DNA of 64,000 nt from Labrenzia sp. VG12 (GTDB taxonomy: Bacteria; Pseudomonadota; Alphaproteobacteria; Rhizobiales; Stappiaceae), in assembly GCF_002237595.1 (NCBI RefSeq), contig NZ_CP022529.1, forward strand, positions 5,362,001-5,426,000, given 5' to 3'. The notes under the pieces are model-generated. The model was not told the origin of the DNA. It was given only the letters and a program-made list of their open reading frames with translations, and searched no databases. Shown one piece after another: positions 8,763 to 19,162 of this stretch; position 1 is the first letter of the stretch, and each line of letters starts with the position of its first letter. The position numbers and the translations under genes are program-made.

Positions 8763-9062
8763 ATGAAAGTCATTACCGCCAACCGCCTCCTGAACGGCGA
8801 CGTCGTCTGGCTCGCTGAAGGCGGCGCCTGGGTCGAGCGGGTCACGCTGGCCAGGACCTTCGAGGGCAAGGACGCCGTTGCCGAGGGCCTCGCCGAAGGT
8901 GCTGCCGCGGAAAAGAACCAGGAAGTCGTCGGCGTCTACGAGATGGATGTCACGGTTGAGGACGGCGTCATTGTTCCGGTGCGCCTGCGCGAAAAGATCC
9001 GTGCCGCCGGGCCGACCACCCACCCGCAATTCGGCAAGCAGGCCCAGGCGGTTTCCGCCTGA
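8763..9062 (+). CDS. DUF2849 protein of the sulfite reduction cluster
   Basis: A 99-residue protein starting MKVITANRLLNGDVV, which matches the DUF2849 family found almost only between cysG and cysI in alphaproteobacteria. Function is unproven; linkage suggests a helper of sulfite reductase, for instance in electron supply or cofactor loading. The start at 8763 is 19 bp after cysG, with a weak ribosome site (GAGAGTGAACACC). The ORF also extends upstream into the cysG 3' end, but that part is an out-of-frame reading of cysG. Confidence 0.85.
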   Translation: MKVITANRLLNGDVVWLAEGGAWVERVTLARTFEGKDAVAEGLAEGAAAEKNQEVVGVYEMDVTVEDGVIVPVRLREKIRAAGPTTHPQFGKQAQAVSA

Positions 9063-9137
9063 AGACAGACGACAGAGGTCAGGGCAGCGCCCAAAACGCA
9101 GAAATGTGCATGGCAGCGCCCGGCAAGGAGAGTGAAG

Positions 9138-10782
<1,645 letters not shown>

Positions 10783-10796
<14 letters not shown>

Positions 10797-11544
10797 AACC
10801 TTCAGCCTGGGCGTCGATCCTGAACTGGGCCTGCAGGCGGAAGTCGCCGCTCTTAATGCCCAGTTCGAGGACGCGACCGCACAGGACATCCTGAGAGCGG
10901 CGATCCGGCACCAGTTTGCCGGAGATATCGCGCTGGTTTCGAGTTTCGGCGCGGACAGCGCCGTGCTCCTGCATATGGTTGCCCAGATCGATCCGTCGAC
11001 GCCGGTCCTGTTCGGGGACACGATCAAGATGTTCCCGGCGACCCTGCTCTACCGGGATGAACTGGTCGAGAAACTGGGCCTGAGCGATGTGCGCACCTTC
11101 AAGCCGTCGAAAGAGGACCTGGAGGCCAACGACCCGGCCGGCATGCTCTGGATGAGTGACACCGACGCCTGCTGTCATATCCGCAAGGTGGCGCCGCTCG
11201 AGCGCATCCTGACAGGCTTCGAGGCCTGGATCTCGGGCCGCAAACGGTTCCAGAGCGCGTCACGTGCAAACCTGGAAGTGTTCGAGATCGATCAGGGGCG
11301 CGTGAAGGTCAACCCGTTGGCGGATTGGTCCGCGGCGGACATCCTGGACTATGCCAAGGCCCACGATTTGCCACCGCATCCGCTCGTCGCCCAGGGCTAT
11401 CCGTCGATCGGCTGCATGCCGTGCACGGACAAGGTCGCACCGGGCGAAGATCCGCGGGCGGGCCGCTGGCGCGGCCAGGACAAGACGGAATGCGGTATTC
11501 ACTGGCCGACCCATGGCAAGGAAATTGACGGCAGCGGTATCTGA
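10783..11544 (+). CDS. cysH: Adenylylsulfate (APS) reductase, 4Fe-4S type
   Basis: A 253-residue assimilatory reductase converting APS to sulfite with thioredoxin. It carries the SFGADSA nucleotide-binding loop and all four cluster cysteines, Cys130-Cys131 and Cys211-x-x-Cys214 (ACCHIRK, GCMPC). These mark it as an APS rather than a PAPS enzyme. The C-terminal redox Cys is in the ECGIH motif. The start lies inside the cysI 3' end with AGGAGG about 7 nt upstream. Sulfite made here feeds directly to CysI. Confidence 0.92.
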
Positions 11545-11577
11545 CCGCTGTCCATGACGACATTTGAGGACGCAAAG

Positions 11578-12111
11578 ATGGCAACGATCTACAAGGACGG
11601 CGAGTTCGTCGAGGAAAACTGGGAAACGGCTGACGCGGAAACGGCAACGGCAGTGACGGGCGATGCGCTGGTGCCGCTTTCGCTGTTTCTGGGAGATGCG
11701 GAAGCCTATCTCGCCCGCGACGGTCAGACGGCCGTGCTCGTCGAAGCAGGCGATGATGTCGAGCCGGTCGAACTCTATCTGGGACGCCTGGCCCTGGTCG
11801 CTGTCGACTTTCCGAGCTTCGCTGATGGCCGCGGGTTCTCTGCCGCGCGTGTCCTGCGCGAACAGATCGGTTATCAAGGTGACATTCGCGCTGTCGGAAA
11901 ATACATCCTCGATCAGGTCCCGCTCGCCCGCCGCTGCGGCGTGTCGTCCTTCGAGATCGCCAAGCCGGAAGTTCTGAAGGCCCTGAAGGCGGGCGAATGG
12001 CCGGAAGTCACCAAATATCTGCAGCCAGTCGGTACTGTTGACGAGATCCCGGTCGGGACCCGTCCGTGGGCACGCCGGTCACCGCGCGATATCGCTGTCG
12101 CTGCGGAATAA
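11578..12111 (+). CDS. DUF934 protein of the sulfur assimilation cluster
   Basis: A 177-residue DUF934 family protein. The signature region DFPSFADGRGFSAARVLR is clear, followed by DQVPLARRCGVSSFEI. The family is tied to cysH/cysI in proteobacteria, but its biochemical role is not established. The start at 11578 is chosen because GAGGA lies 7 nt upstream; an ATG at 11554 is also in frame but lacks a site. Last gene of the cluster; no clear terminator follows. Confidence 0.87.
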   Translation: MATIYKDGEFVEENWETADAETATAVTGDALVPLSLFLGDAEAYLARDGQTAVLVEAGDDVEPVELYLGRLALVAVDFPSFADGRGFSAARVLREQIGYQGDIRAVGKYILDQVPLARRCGVSSFEIAKPEVLKALKAGEWPEVTKYLQPVGTVDEIPVGTRPWARRSPRDIAVAAE

Positions 12112-12120
12112 ACCTGTTGT

Positions 12121-13674
12121 TCAGACCGAAGACGTTTCGCCGTTGGTCTCGATGATCGCGGTGATCTTGTCGATGTTCTGAAGAAGAATGTCGATCAGCC
12201 TGGGCTCGAAATGCCGGCCGCGCTGCTCGCGCATGAAGTCGATGATCTTGTCGAGCGGCCAGGGGTCCTTGTAGCAACGCTCGGCCCCAAGGGCCTCGAA
12301 CACGTCTGCAACGGCGGTGAGACGACCGTAAAGGTGGATGTCTTCGCCACCGAGACCGGCCGGGTAACCACTGCCATCCCATTTTTCATGATGGTCGCGG
12401 GCGATGATTGCCCCGGCCTGCAACACGCGCCTGCTCGAGGTTTTCAGAATATCGTAACCGAGCCGGGCGTGGGTTTTCATGATCTCCCATTCGGCGTCAT
12501 CCAGCTTGCCCGGCTTGCTCAAAATGGCATCGGGAATGCCGATCTTGCCGATGTCATGAAGCGGCGAGGCAAGCCGGATCACTTCCGCCTCCTCTTCGCC
12601 GAGGCCATATTCAAGCGCCAGAAGCTGGCTGATCTCGGCAACGCGCTGCACATGGTGCCCGGTTTCCAGAGACCGGGTCTCGATTGTCTCACCGAGTATG
12701 TCGACCATCTCGATCTGCGTCTGTTCGATCTCGTGAACCAGATCCATGTTCTCGCATGCAATCGCAACGTTGCGCTCGAACAGGGAGAGCAGCGATCGAT
12801 CTAGCTCGCCGGGTTCTCTGCAAAGCCCCTTGAGATGCAGGAACCGCTTCAGGCCATCCCGGCACTTGATGACGGCCGTATAGTCCGTTGAGGTCATCTC
12901 GCTGCGGCTGCAGGTCAGCGCGGCTGCGAGATCCTTGATCATGGCAGGGTCCTGAATGTCTGTGAGATCCCTGCCGGCATAAGGTTCGTAGCAACCGGTG
13001 GCGGCGACGATCTGGAGGGATTGTCCCTGTCCCTGTGCGGCGAAAGCACTGGTGTTGCTGCCCGGCCGGGTGCACTGCGTTTGAACCAGCCCGTCGAGTT
13101 CCTGCAGGACAAGTTCGGCGAGGTTCTCCTTGGTATGCATCTCGAACATCCGTGCAGAAGCTTCGATCACCGCTTCCAGACCGCGTCTGTTTCTTTCCAG
13201 CTCGATGATGTCGCGATAGGAACGAAGGGAGGCATAGAGCAGGGTCGTGAGCTTGCGCGAGGTCAGCTCGGTCTTTTCCTTGTAGTCATTGATATCGTAT
13301 CTGGCGATCACGTCCCGTTCCGGCGCCTGGCCGGGCTGGCCTGTGCGCAGCACAATGCGCACGGTGGTATTGCCGAGATCCTCGCGAATGAACCGGGCAA
13401 CGTCCAGGCCCGCCGTTTCGCTTTCCATCACCACGTCCAGCAGGATCAGGGCCGTATCTTGATGCTCCTGAATGGCAGTCATTGCCTGTGCGCCGGAATA
13501 GGCCGAGATGAATTCCAGCGGCCGATCGTCAAACGTGAAGTCGGTCAGGGCCAGACTGGTGACATCGTGGATGGCCTGCTCGTCGTCAACCAGCAGGACC
13601 TTCCAGGGCGCTCCCTGGTTCGGGCTTGGCTCCGGGTCGTCAGAGAACAGGATCTTTTCGTTCTGGTCACTCAT
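12121..13674 (-). CDS. Response regulator with HD-GYP c-di-GMP phosphodiesterase output
   Basis: A 517-residue cytoplasmic regulator. The receiver spans residues 25-150 with phospho-acceptor Asp80 (LLDVVMES). A DUF3369-like linker spans about 165-320. The HD-GYP domain (about 330-510) keeps His373-Asp374 (LHDIGKIG) and GYP 436-438 (GSGYPAG), so hydrolysis of c-di-GMP is expected. The start overlaps the upstream kinase stop by 4 bp (ATGA), so the kinase is almost certainly its partner. Compare the left-edge regulator, whose equivalent motifs are lost. Third and last gene of the PruR-like operon. Confidence 0.92.
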   Translation of the reverse strand: MSDQNEKILFSDDPEPSPNQGAPWKVLLVDDEQAIHDVTSLALTDFTFDDRPLEFISAYSGAQAMTAIQEHQDTALILLDVVMESETAGLDVARFIREDLGNTTVRIVLRTGQPGQAPERDVIARYDINDYKEKTELTSRKLTTLLYASLRSYRDIIELERNRRGLEAVIEASARMFEMHTKENLAELVLQELDGLVQTQCTRPGSNTSAFAAQGQGQSLQIVAATGCYEPYAGRDLTDIQDPAMIKDLAAALTCSRSEMTSTDYTAVIKCRDGLKRFLHLKGLCREPGELDRSLLSLFERNVAIACENMDLVHEIEQTQIEMVDILGETIETRSLETGHHVQRVAEISQLLALEYGLGEEEAEVIRLASPLHDIGKIGIPDAILSKPGKLDDAEWEIMKTHARLGYDILKTSSRRVLQAGAIIARDHHEKWDGSGYPAGLGGEDIHLYGRLTAVADVFEALGAERCYKDPWPLDKIIDFMREQRGRHFEPRLIDILLQNIDKITAIIETNGETSSV

Positions 13675-15905
13675 GTAACGTCCTGCGAGGGCACCGCTTT
13701 CAACGGGATTGTAATATGGACCGAAATTCCTTTGTCGGGAACACTGTCACAAACGACCGTGCCGCCCAGCTTCCTGGTGACGAGATTGTAGACGATATGC
13801 ATGCCGAGGCCGCTGCCACCGCTGCCGCGTTTCGTCGTAAAGAACGGATCGAAGATACGCTTGAGCACATCCGCCGAGACGCCCTTGCCGTTGTCGCTGT
13901 AGTGAATGTGAGCGTTTTGCCCGGTAAGAGAACTGTCGATCCGGATCTCACCGGTCTCGCCGTCGTCAAAGGCATGGGTCAGGGAATTCAATACCAGGTT
14001 GGTGACGATCTGCGACAGGGCGCCCGGAAAGCTGGTCAGCACGATGTCTCGATTGCCCGTGACCACGATTTCATGTGGCGTCTTCTTCGTTTGCGGCAGA
14101 AGACTGAGCAGTGTTTCTTCCACATAATCAACCAGCTTGAAGGTTCGCAATTCATCGCTGGACTGATCCACGGCAACCTGCTTGAAACTGCGCACCAGAT
14201 CTGATGCGCGATGCAGATTGCCGACGATGATCCGGGACGACTGCCCGGCCTGATCAATAAACGCATCCAGACCGCGCCGGGTGAGGCTCTGCTGACTGAC
14301 CAGACTGGAAATGTCTGAGACCTTCTCTTCCAGAAAGGTTGCCGCCGTCAGACCGACGCCGATCGGCGTGTTGACTTCGTGGGCAAGCCCGGCCACCAGC
14401 CCGCCGAGCGACGCCAGCTTTTCGGTTTGCACGAGCTCCTTTTCCGCCAGCTTCTGGTCTGTAATGTCGTAGTGCCAGACGATTGTTGCGGGCGCGTCCT
14501 CGAATTCGATGGGAATGGCGTCATGCAGACCCCACCAGGTGCTGTTATCGACCCGCCGCCGTTCCATGATAAACCGTTGAAAGCCTTCACCGCGTTCAAC
14601 GCAGGCGCCGGCATTTTCCCGGTCCCTTGTCTCAACGAAGGTGTTTTCGAAGCCGAATTCGTCCAGTTGTTCGGAGGAGCCTGCGTGGAAAAATTCCAGA
14701 AAACGCTGGTTGGCGTAGATCCGCCTGATCGGGTTCATCCGCAAGATCGAGATCCCGGCGGACGAACTGTCGAGGATCTGGCGCAGCCGAGTTTCGCTTT
14801 TGTGCAATTCCTCCTGGACGTGGCGACGGTCGTTGACTTCCTTCGCCAGGTCACGCGTTCGTTCCTCAACCAGGTCTTCGAGCTGGTCGCGATAGTGCTC
14901 CAGCTCCAGTTGGCGATTCCGCCGCTCCGTGATGTCGGTCGTGGTGCCGAACATGCGCATTGGCTTGCAGTCGGGCGAGAATTCAACCTGTCCCCGCTGT
15001 TCCAGGTAACGGTCGCCTTCGTCGGTCGTGATCCGGTGCACGATCCGGTAGGGAGCAACCTCCCCGGGATCCATTGCGCGCTGCATTTCGTCGGTGACGC
15101 TCTGCCTGTCCTCCGGGTGCACGGCAGCCAGAAAGGCCTCCGCCGAGGGGGGCACGTCTCCAGGGAGATACCCGAGCAGGCGATATTCTTCGTCGGACCA
15201 GCGTGCCAGTCCGGTTTCCAGATCCAGGTCCCAGTTGCCGAGCCTTGCAAGCGACTGGGCTTCTTGCAGTAGCTGTTCACTTTCCCTGAGGCCGGCGTCC
15301 GTCCGCTGCAGCTCCCGGTTTAGCGTCCGCTGACGAACAACAAAGGCAAACAGGACAAAGGCAACAACAACAGTTGCGGCAATCATCAACTGATATTGCA
15401 GCAGCAGTCTGGTTTCGTTTGTCTCGAATTCGAGAAAATCGGACTGGAAGGAGGTCCAGAATTCTCTTTCGATCTGCTCGCACAGCCGACCGATTTCTCG
15501 TGAATTTGCGCTGATCGTGCGCAGGACCTCGTCCGAGGGCGAGGTGCCGCCGATGGACATCAGCGCGAGATTGTCTCGAATGAGCGGCGACACGCGCTCG
15601 ACCATCGCAGCCTTGTCGATATAGTCGCTGAAAACAAATCCCAGAGACGCCTTGGTGAGGTTCTGTGCCTGGATCAGCTGGTTGGTGTCTTGCTGCTGGA
15701 TCGCGAGAAGGTAACTCTGGTAACCGCGCTGGGACAGGAGAGCAACCTTCATGGTCAGCCGCATCGAATCTGTCATGCGCATGGTGGCGCTGGACTGTTC
15801 GAGACGGGCTGGGGCCTGTTCAAAGGCCCGGTACAGATAGGTTCCGGACAAGGCCATTGCCACGAGAAGCATGCCGGTGAGAAGTGCAGCAGACCTTGAT
15901 ACCAA
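13671..15905 (-). CDS. PAS-domain sensor histidine kinase
   Basis: A 744-residue membrane kinase. Transmembrane helices at residues 7-27 and 171-190 enclose a helical periplasmic sensor of about 140 residues. PAS domains follow at about 215-335 (ending FGTTTDITER) and 375-490. The dimerisation box holds the phospho-His509 (AHEVNTP), and the ATPase domain ends FFTTKRGSGGSGLGM. The start is TTG at 15905, supported by GGAG 6 nt upstream and a stop codon 3 nt before it. It is only a few bases from the secreted-protein gene and overlaps the HD-GYP regulator by 4 bp. The periplasmic neighbour is a likely ligand-presenting partner. Confidence 0.9.
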   Translation of the reverse strand: MVSRSAALLTGMLLVAMALSGTYLYRAFEQAPARLEQSSATMRMTDSMRLTMKVALLSQRGYQSYLLAIQQQDTNQLIQAQNLTKASLGFVFSDYIDKAAMVERVSPLIRDNLALMSIGGTSPSDEVLRTISANSREIGRLCEQIEREFWTSFQSDFLEFETNETRLLLQYQLMIAATVVVAFVLFAFVVRQRTLNRELQRTDAGLRESEQLLQEAQSLARLGNWDLDLETGLARWSDEEYRLLGYLPGDVPPSAEAFLAAVHPEDRQSVTDEMQRAMDPGEVAPYRIVHRITTDEGDRYLEQRGQVEFSPDCKPMRMFGTTTDITERRNRQLELEHYRDQLEDLVEERTRDLAKEVNDRRHVQEELHKSETRLRQILDSSSAGISILRMNPIRRIYANQRFLEFFHAGSSEQLDEFGFENTFVETRDRENAGACVERGEGFQRFIMERRRVDNSTWWGLHDAIPIEFEDAPATIVWHYDITDQKLAEKELVQTEKLASLGGLVAGLAHEVNTPIGVGLTAATFLEEKVSDISSLVSQQSLTRRGLDAFIDQAGQSSRIIVGNLHRASDLVRSFKQVAVDQSSDELRTFKLVDYVEETLLSLLPQTKKTPHEIVVTGNRDIVLTSFPGALSQIVTNLVLNSLTHAFDDGETGEIRIDSSLTGQNAHIHYSDNGKGVSADVLKRIFDPFFTTKRGSGGSGLGMHIVYNLVTRKLGGTVVCDSVPDKGISVHITIPLKAVPSQDVT

Positions 15906-15908
15906 GTT

Positions 15909-16394
15909 TCACTCCATGGAGATTTCAGTGATCATCCAGATCCACTTGGGCAGATTGGCTCGGTACTCTTTCTGTTTTTCGTCATAGTCCGGAAAGACGA
16001 CGAAGAGCGGCCCCTTTTCATCAAAATCTACATATCGGTCGTTCACCCGGGTCGCGAGCAGGATGCGTATCGATTGCCATTCGTCCCTGGTGAAAGTGAT
16101 CTCGTAATCGTCGATGGCCCGGGTGATGACAGTGGAAACGCCCGGAGTGCCGAAGCGCTCGACGAAATCCTCCATCCAGACCCCGTGATAGGCGTTGCTT
16201 CGTTTTTCATAAGGGTGAAACGCCTGCAGCTGCTGCAGGCCGGCGGTCTCAATGTCCGCAACAGTGAGAAATCTTGGTGAGCCTTCCTGATCCGCATTGG
16301 ACACACGAATTCTTTGATCGATCCCGTCTGCGGCATGACCCTGCATGAGCGCGCCGATGATCAAGGTCAGAAAGACAATCCCCTGTCTGATCAT
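15909..16394 (-). CDS. Periplasmic sulfite-oxidase-fold protein, PruR-like
   Basis: A 161-residue protein with a signal peptide (residues 1-21, GHA end). The mature part has the sulfite-oxidase fold pattern seen in small pterin-binding proteins: YHGVWMEDFVERFG, then DYEITFTRDEW, then RVNDRYVDFDEKGPLFVVFP. There is no cysteine anywhere, so it cannot hold molybdenum as an enzyme. This agrees with PruR of Agrobacterium, a periplasmic pterin receptor for the DcpA c-di-GMP enzyme. The gene is first in an operon with a kinase and an HD-GYP regulator, so it probably senses a ligand and signals to the kinase. The fold call is from motif order only. Confidence 0.65.
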   Translation of the reverse strand: MIRQGIVFLTLIIGALMQGHAADGIDQRIRVSNADQEGSPRFLTVADIETAGLQQLQAFHPYEKRSNAYHGVWMEDFVERFGTPGVSTVITRAIDDYEITFTRDEWQSIRILLATRVNDRYVDFDEKGPLFVVFPDYDEKQKEYRANLPKWIWMITEISME

Positions 16395-16494
16395 GTAACA
16401 CCTACCGCGTCGTTAAGGCTGTACATAGTCTGCACAAGCAAACCAGAATGCTATTATGAAGCTAACGATTTAAGATTGTATTTTTAAAGCTGGT

Positions 16495-16541
16495 GAAAGT
16501 TGCAACTGTCAAAAGGAATTAGGTAATACCACGCAACTTTC
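16495..16541. promoter_or_regulatory. Inverted repeat upstream of the PruR-like operon
   Basis: Arms GAAAGTTGC (16495-16503) and GCAACTTTC (16533-16541) are perfect inverted copies 29 nt apart, in AT-rich DNA 100-150 bp before the operon start. The first arm also lies within the palindrome AGTTGCAACT. It may be an operator; no regulator is identified. Confidence 0.35.
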
Positions 16542-16608
16542 TTGGAATGCGTGAGTGACAATTTAAGAAACTGTCGGTTCCGAAGCAGAGTTGGCGTTGT
16601 CACGCCAA

Positions 16609-17226
16609 TCAGTCTTTTTCCGTGTAGAAGAATTTCGGAAAGATGTCTTCCAGCGCGGGGTCTTTGCCGGTCTCGGCATTCGCCGTGTAGAACTGACGGT
16701 TGGCCTTCAGGTTGGCGTAGCCGTGGATGAAGGTCCAGAGCATGGTTTCCGCCGTGGTCTGGTGCACGGGGTTCTCGCAATTGTCCGGGGACAGGCCTGA
16801 GGCCACCTCCCGCAGAACCGCATAGGCTTCGCGGCTGGCCGGCAACAGGTCTGGGTAGAGGTCGAGTTTGCGCTCCATGGAAAACATCAGCCGGAACAGA
16901 TGCGGATTGTCTTCCACAAAGGCGACATAACCCTTGGCGCTTGCGATGATCTGGGATCTGGCGTCACCGGGGGCTTGTTCCATATGCGCGCGCATCGTGG
17001 CCGCGAACTTGCGAAATCCTTCCGTGGCGATGGCTGCCTGGAGCACGGCAAGGTTGGCAAAGTGGTTCTTGGGAGCTCCGTGCGAGACACCGGCCCGGGC
17101 TGCGCAGGCACGCAGCGACAGGCTTTCCAGCCCGTCTTCGTTCAGGATGTCGAGTCCGGCCTGAATCAGGGCCTCCTTAAGATTGCCATGATGATATTTC
17201 ACAGTGCTCAGGCTGAAGCCCTCCAC
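16609..17226 (-). CDS. TetR-family transcriptional regulator
   Basis: A 205-residue repressor-type protein. The N-terminal helix-turn-helix reads SLRACAARAGVSHGAPKNHF (about residues 37-56), preceded by YHHGNLKEAL, typical of one TetR subgroup. The C-terminal half is an all-helical ligand domain (TetR_C_33-like by appearance). Two GTG starts are possible: 17226, or 17202, where family similarity begins; neither has a strong ribosome site. It is divergent from the MipA-type gene with 93 bp between them, so it may control that gene and itself. The inducer is unknown. Confidence 0.85.
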   Translation of the reverse strand: MEGFSLSTVKYHHGNLKEALIQAGLDILNEDGLESLSLRACAARAGVSHGAPKNHFANLAVLQAAIATEGFRKFAATMRAHMEQAPGDARSQIIASAKGYVAFVEDNPHLFRLMFSMERKLDLYPDLLPASREAYAVLREVASGLSPDNCENPVHQTTAETMLWTFIHGYANLKANRQFYTANAETGKDPALEDIFPKFFYTEKD

Positions 17227-17280
17227 AAATAGACGCCGTCAACATTTCGATTGACTGTGACAACTGACGAATGTAGACAC

Positions 17281-17328
17281 TGACAACATTGCTGGGGTCG
17301 CATTGCTGAGAGTGGTCATATGTTGTCA
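17281..17328. promoter_or_regulatory. Inverted repeat in the tetR-mipA intergenic region
   Basis: Arms TGACAACAT (17281-17289) and ATGTTGTCA (17320-17328) are perfect inverted copies, and the second covers the mipA start codon. Further GACAAC/GTCAAC half-sites lie at 17239-17263. Binding of the divergent TetR is plausible. Confidence 0.4.
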
Positions 17329-18114
17329 AAGTGTTATGTACGTGCCGCTGCCGTTGCAAGCGCCGTTCTTGTCGCAGGGGAAGTTTCTGCTCAGGAAACA
17401 AAGGATTGGAGCGTACTGGTTGGTGCCGGTGCGTTTTTTGGCCCGGAATATCTGGGGTCGAAGGATTACGGTTTTGCGCCGGGGATCATCGGCTCCATTG
17501 AAAAGGGGCCCTATTTCGTCAAGTTCAACGGCCTGACGGCCACTGCCAATGTTCTGCCCTTCGAGAGTTTCTATGCCGGTCCGCTGATCGGCTACGGGTT
17601 CGGACGCAAGGACGTCAACGACAAGGTTGTCGACAAGCTGCCGGATGTCGACCACGAACTCTGGGTTGGTGGTGTCGTCGGTGGTGGTTACGCCGGATTG
17701 CTGCTGCAGCGGGACTCGCTTGGGGCCAATATCGAAATCGCTCATGATGTCATGGGCGACAGCGGCACGACGGCAACCTTCAGCCTGGGTTATGAAATCA
17801 GCGCGACGGAGCAACTGTCCTTCGGCGTCGACCTGTCGACGACCTTCGTGGATGGCTCCCATGCGGACGCCTATTATTCGGTGACCCAGGCCGGATCGAA
17901 TGCCAGCGGTCTTGCGAAATACGACGCGGATGCCGGATTTCGCGATGTCACACTCGACCTGACTTCCCGCTACGCCATCACCGAAAACTGGGGTGTCGGC
18001 GGCATGGCCGGTGCCTCGGCCCTGCTCGGCAGCATGGCAGACAGCCCGATCGTCAAGGATCGCGGCGAAGCGGTCAGTGGCCATGGCGGCCTATTTCTCT
18101 GGTACCGGTTCTGA
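17320..18114 (+). CDS. mipA: MipA/OmpV-family outer membrane protein
   Basis: A 264-residue outer membrane beta-barrel protein. It has a signal peptide (residues 1-25, GEVSAQ end), then alternating beta strands and a terminal aromatic residue (LFLWYRF) typical of porin-like barrels. The opening WSVLVGAGAFFGPEYLGSKD and the GPLIGYGFGRKDV segment match MipA/OmpV. Family members scaffold murein enzymes or serve as stress-regulated barrels. No strong ribosome site is seen before the ATG at 17320, and that ATG lies within an inverted repeat. Divergent from a TetR gene that may regulate it. Confidence 0.85.
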   Translation: MLSKCYVRAAAVASAVLVAGEVSAQETKDWSVLVGAGAFFGPEYLGSKDYGFAPGIIGSIEKGPYFVKFNGLTATANVLPFESFYAGPLIGYGFGRKDVNDKVVDKLPDVDHELWVGGVVGGGYAGLLLQRDSLGANIEIAHDVMGDSGTTATFSLGYEISATEQLSFGVDLSTTFVDGSHADAYYSVTQAGSNASGLAKYDADAGFRDVTLDLTSRYAITENWGVGGMAGASALLGSMADSPIVKDRGEAVSGHGGLFLWYRF

Positions 18115-18148
18115 TCGCGTCGATCAGCACCGGTGGAAGGCAAAAGGC

Positions 18149-18180
18149 CGGCCGGCATGGAATGCCGGCCGCTTTGCTTT
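18149..18180. terminator. Terminator shared by convergent mipA and MAPEG genes
   Basis: Perfect 10-bp stem CGGCCGGCAT/ATGCCGGCCG with a 3-nt loop, followed by CTTTGCTTT on the + strand and GCCTTTT on the - strand. Confidence 0.75.
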
Positions 18181-18577
18181 ACCGGAACAGTGAGACCAGC
18201 ACATAGACGGGGCAGACCAGCAGCGGTGCGAAGGTCAGGACCATCCCGATTGCCCGGCCTATGCCGAAACCGGATGTGACCAGGGTGCCGTAGTGCAGGA
18301 ACCTGCCGAGCAGGAGGGAACCGCCGACCGCCCACAGCAGCAGTGCAGGGGCTCCGGCCAGCTCGGCGGCCGCCATGGCTAGAAGGCTCATGGGAACGGT
18401 TTCGGTGAAATTGCCATGCGCGCGCATGCGCTGCAGCAGGGCGGGGTTGCCGCCATCCATGAATTGAATATCGGTTTTCAACCGGAGCAGCCCGACGGCG
18501 ATGGTCATCGGGATCTGTATCAACGCGAAGATGGCGATAAACACCAGCGTCACCGGCAGGGAAGAGATCATGTCCAT
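18179..18577 (-). CDS. MAPEG-family membrane protein
   Basis: A 132-residue integral membrane protein with four hydrophobic helices. The family core is clear: QRMRAHGNFTETVP around residues 50-63 (the R-x-H-x-N-x-x-E pattern that binds glutathione in MAPEG enzymes), followed by LGRFLHYGTL. Eukaryotic members are glutathione transferases; the role of bacterial ones is mostly unknown. The start at 18577 has GGAG 7 nt upstream; the longer reading from 18640 overlaps the VOC gene and is unlikely. It follows the VOC gene by 59 bp and is probably co-transcribed. Confidence 0.87.
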   Translation of the reverse strand: MDMISSLPVTLVFIAIFALIQIPMTIAVGLLRLKTDIQFMDGGNPALLQRMRAHGNFTETVPMSLLAMAAAELAGAPALLLWAVGGSLLLGRFLHYGTLVTSGFGIGRAIGMVLTFAPLLVCPVYVLVSLFR

Positions 18578-18636
18578 GAAATATCTCCGTTCTTCAAAGG
18601 CAATGCGGGCGGCCATTCGCTGACCGCCCGGACCGG

Positions 18637-19017
18637 TCACTCCGAAGGCGCCTCGTAGGTGATCAGGGCGATCACGCCACCGACCGGATCGACAATCGTC
18701 GCCATGCGGCCGACGGACGGCACACTGAACGGTTCCATCGCAATGGTCGCACCAAGCGCTTTTGCCTTCTCGACACGGGCATCGACATCATCGACGGTGA
18801 CATAAGGCAGCCAGCGCGGCGTGTCGGAGACTTCTTGCGGGAAACCTCCGATCTTGTCCTCGCCATTCGCAATGACGGAATAAGTCATGCCCGGCATTTC
18901 CATTTCCTCGGTGCCCCAGTCCAGCAGGTCGGTGTAAAACGTTTTCGCCTTGCCGCTGTCGCCGCTGTGAAGTTCCATCCAGCTGAACGCGCCGTGGGTT
19001 TGCATGGGGTTGCTCAT
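18637..19017 (-). CDS. VOC (glyoxalase/bleomycin resistance-like) family protein
   Basis: A 126-residue protein of two beta-alpha-beta-beta-beta units as in the vicinal-oxygen-chelate superfamily. It begins HGAFSWMELHSGDSGKAK and ends RMATIVDPVGGVIALI. Members bind a metal and act on small electrophiles or drugs; the substrate here is unknown. It sits between an ECF sigma factor gene (145 bp upstream) and a MAPEG gene, so a stress or detoxification role would fit. That is inference from neighbours only. Confidence 0.85.
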   Translation of the reverse strand: MSNPMQTHGAFSWMELHSGDSGKAKTFYTDLLDWGTEEMEMPGMTYSVIANGEDKIGGFPQEVSDTPRWLPYVTVDDVDARVEKAKALGATIAMEPFSVPSVGRMATIVDPVGGVIALITYEAPSE

Positions 19018-19162
19018 GATGTCGTCCTATCCAGAAAATCAGTTGCCTGGGTCGGCCCAGGTAATCAAAGGACGGATGGAACGCAGCAGACCCGACAGGG
19101 CGCACCGGCTTTTTCTGAGAAACTTGTCTGGCTGCTGTTTCTGCGTCTGAAAAAAGCGGCGG

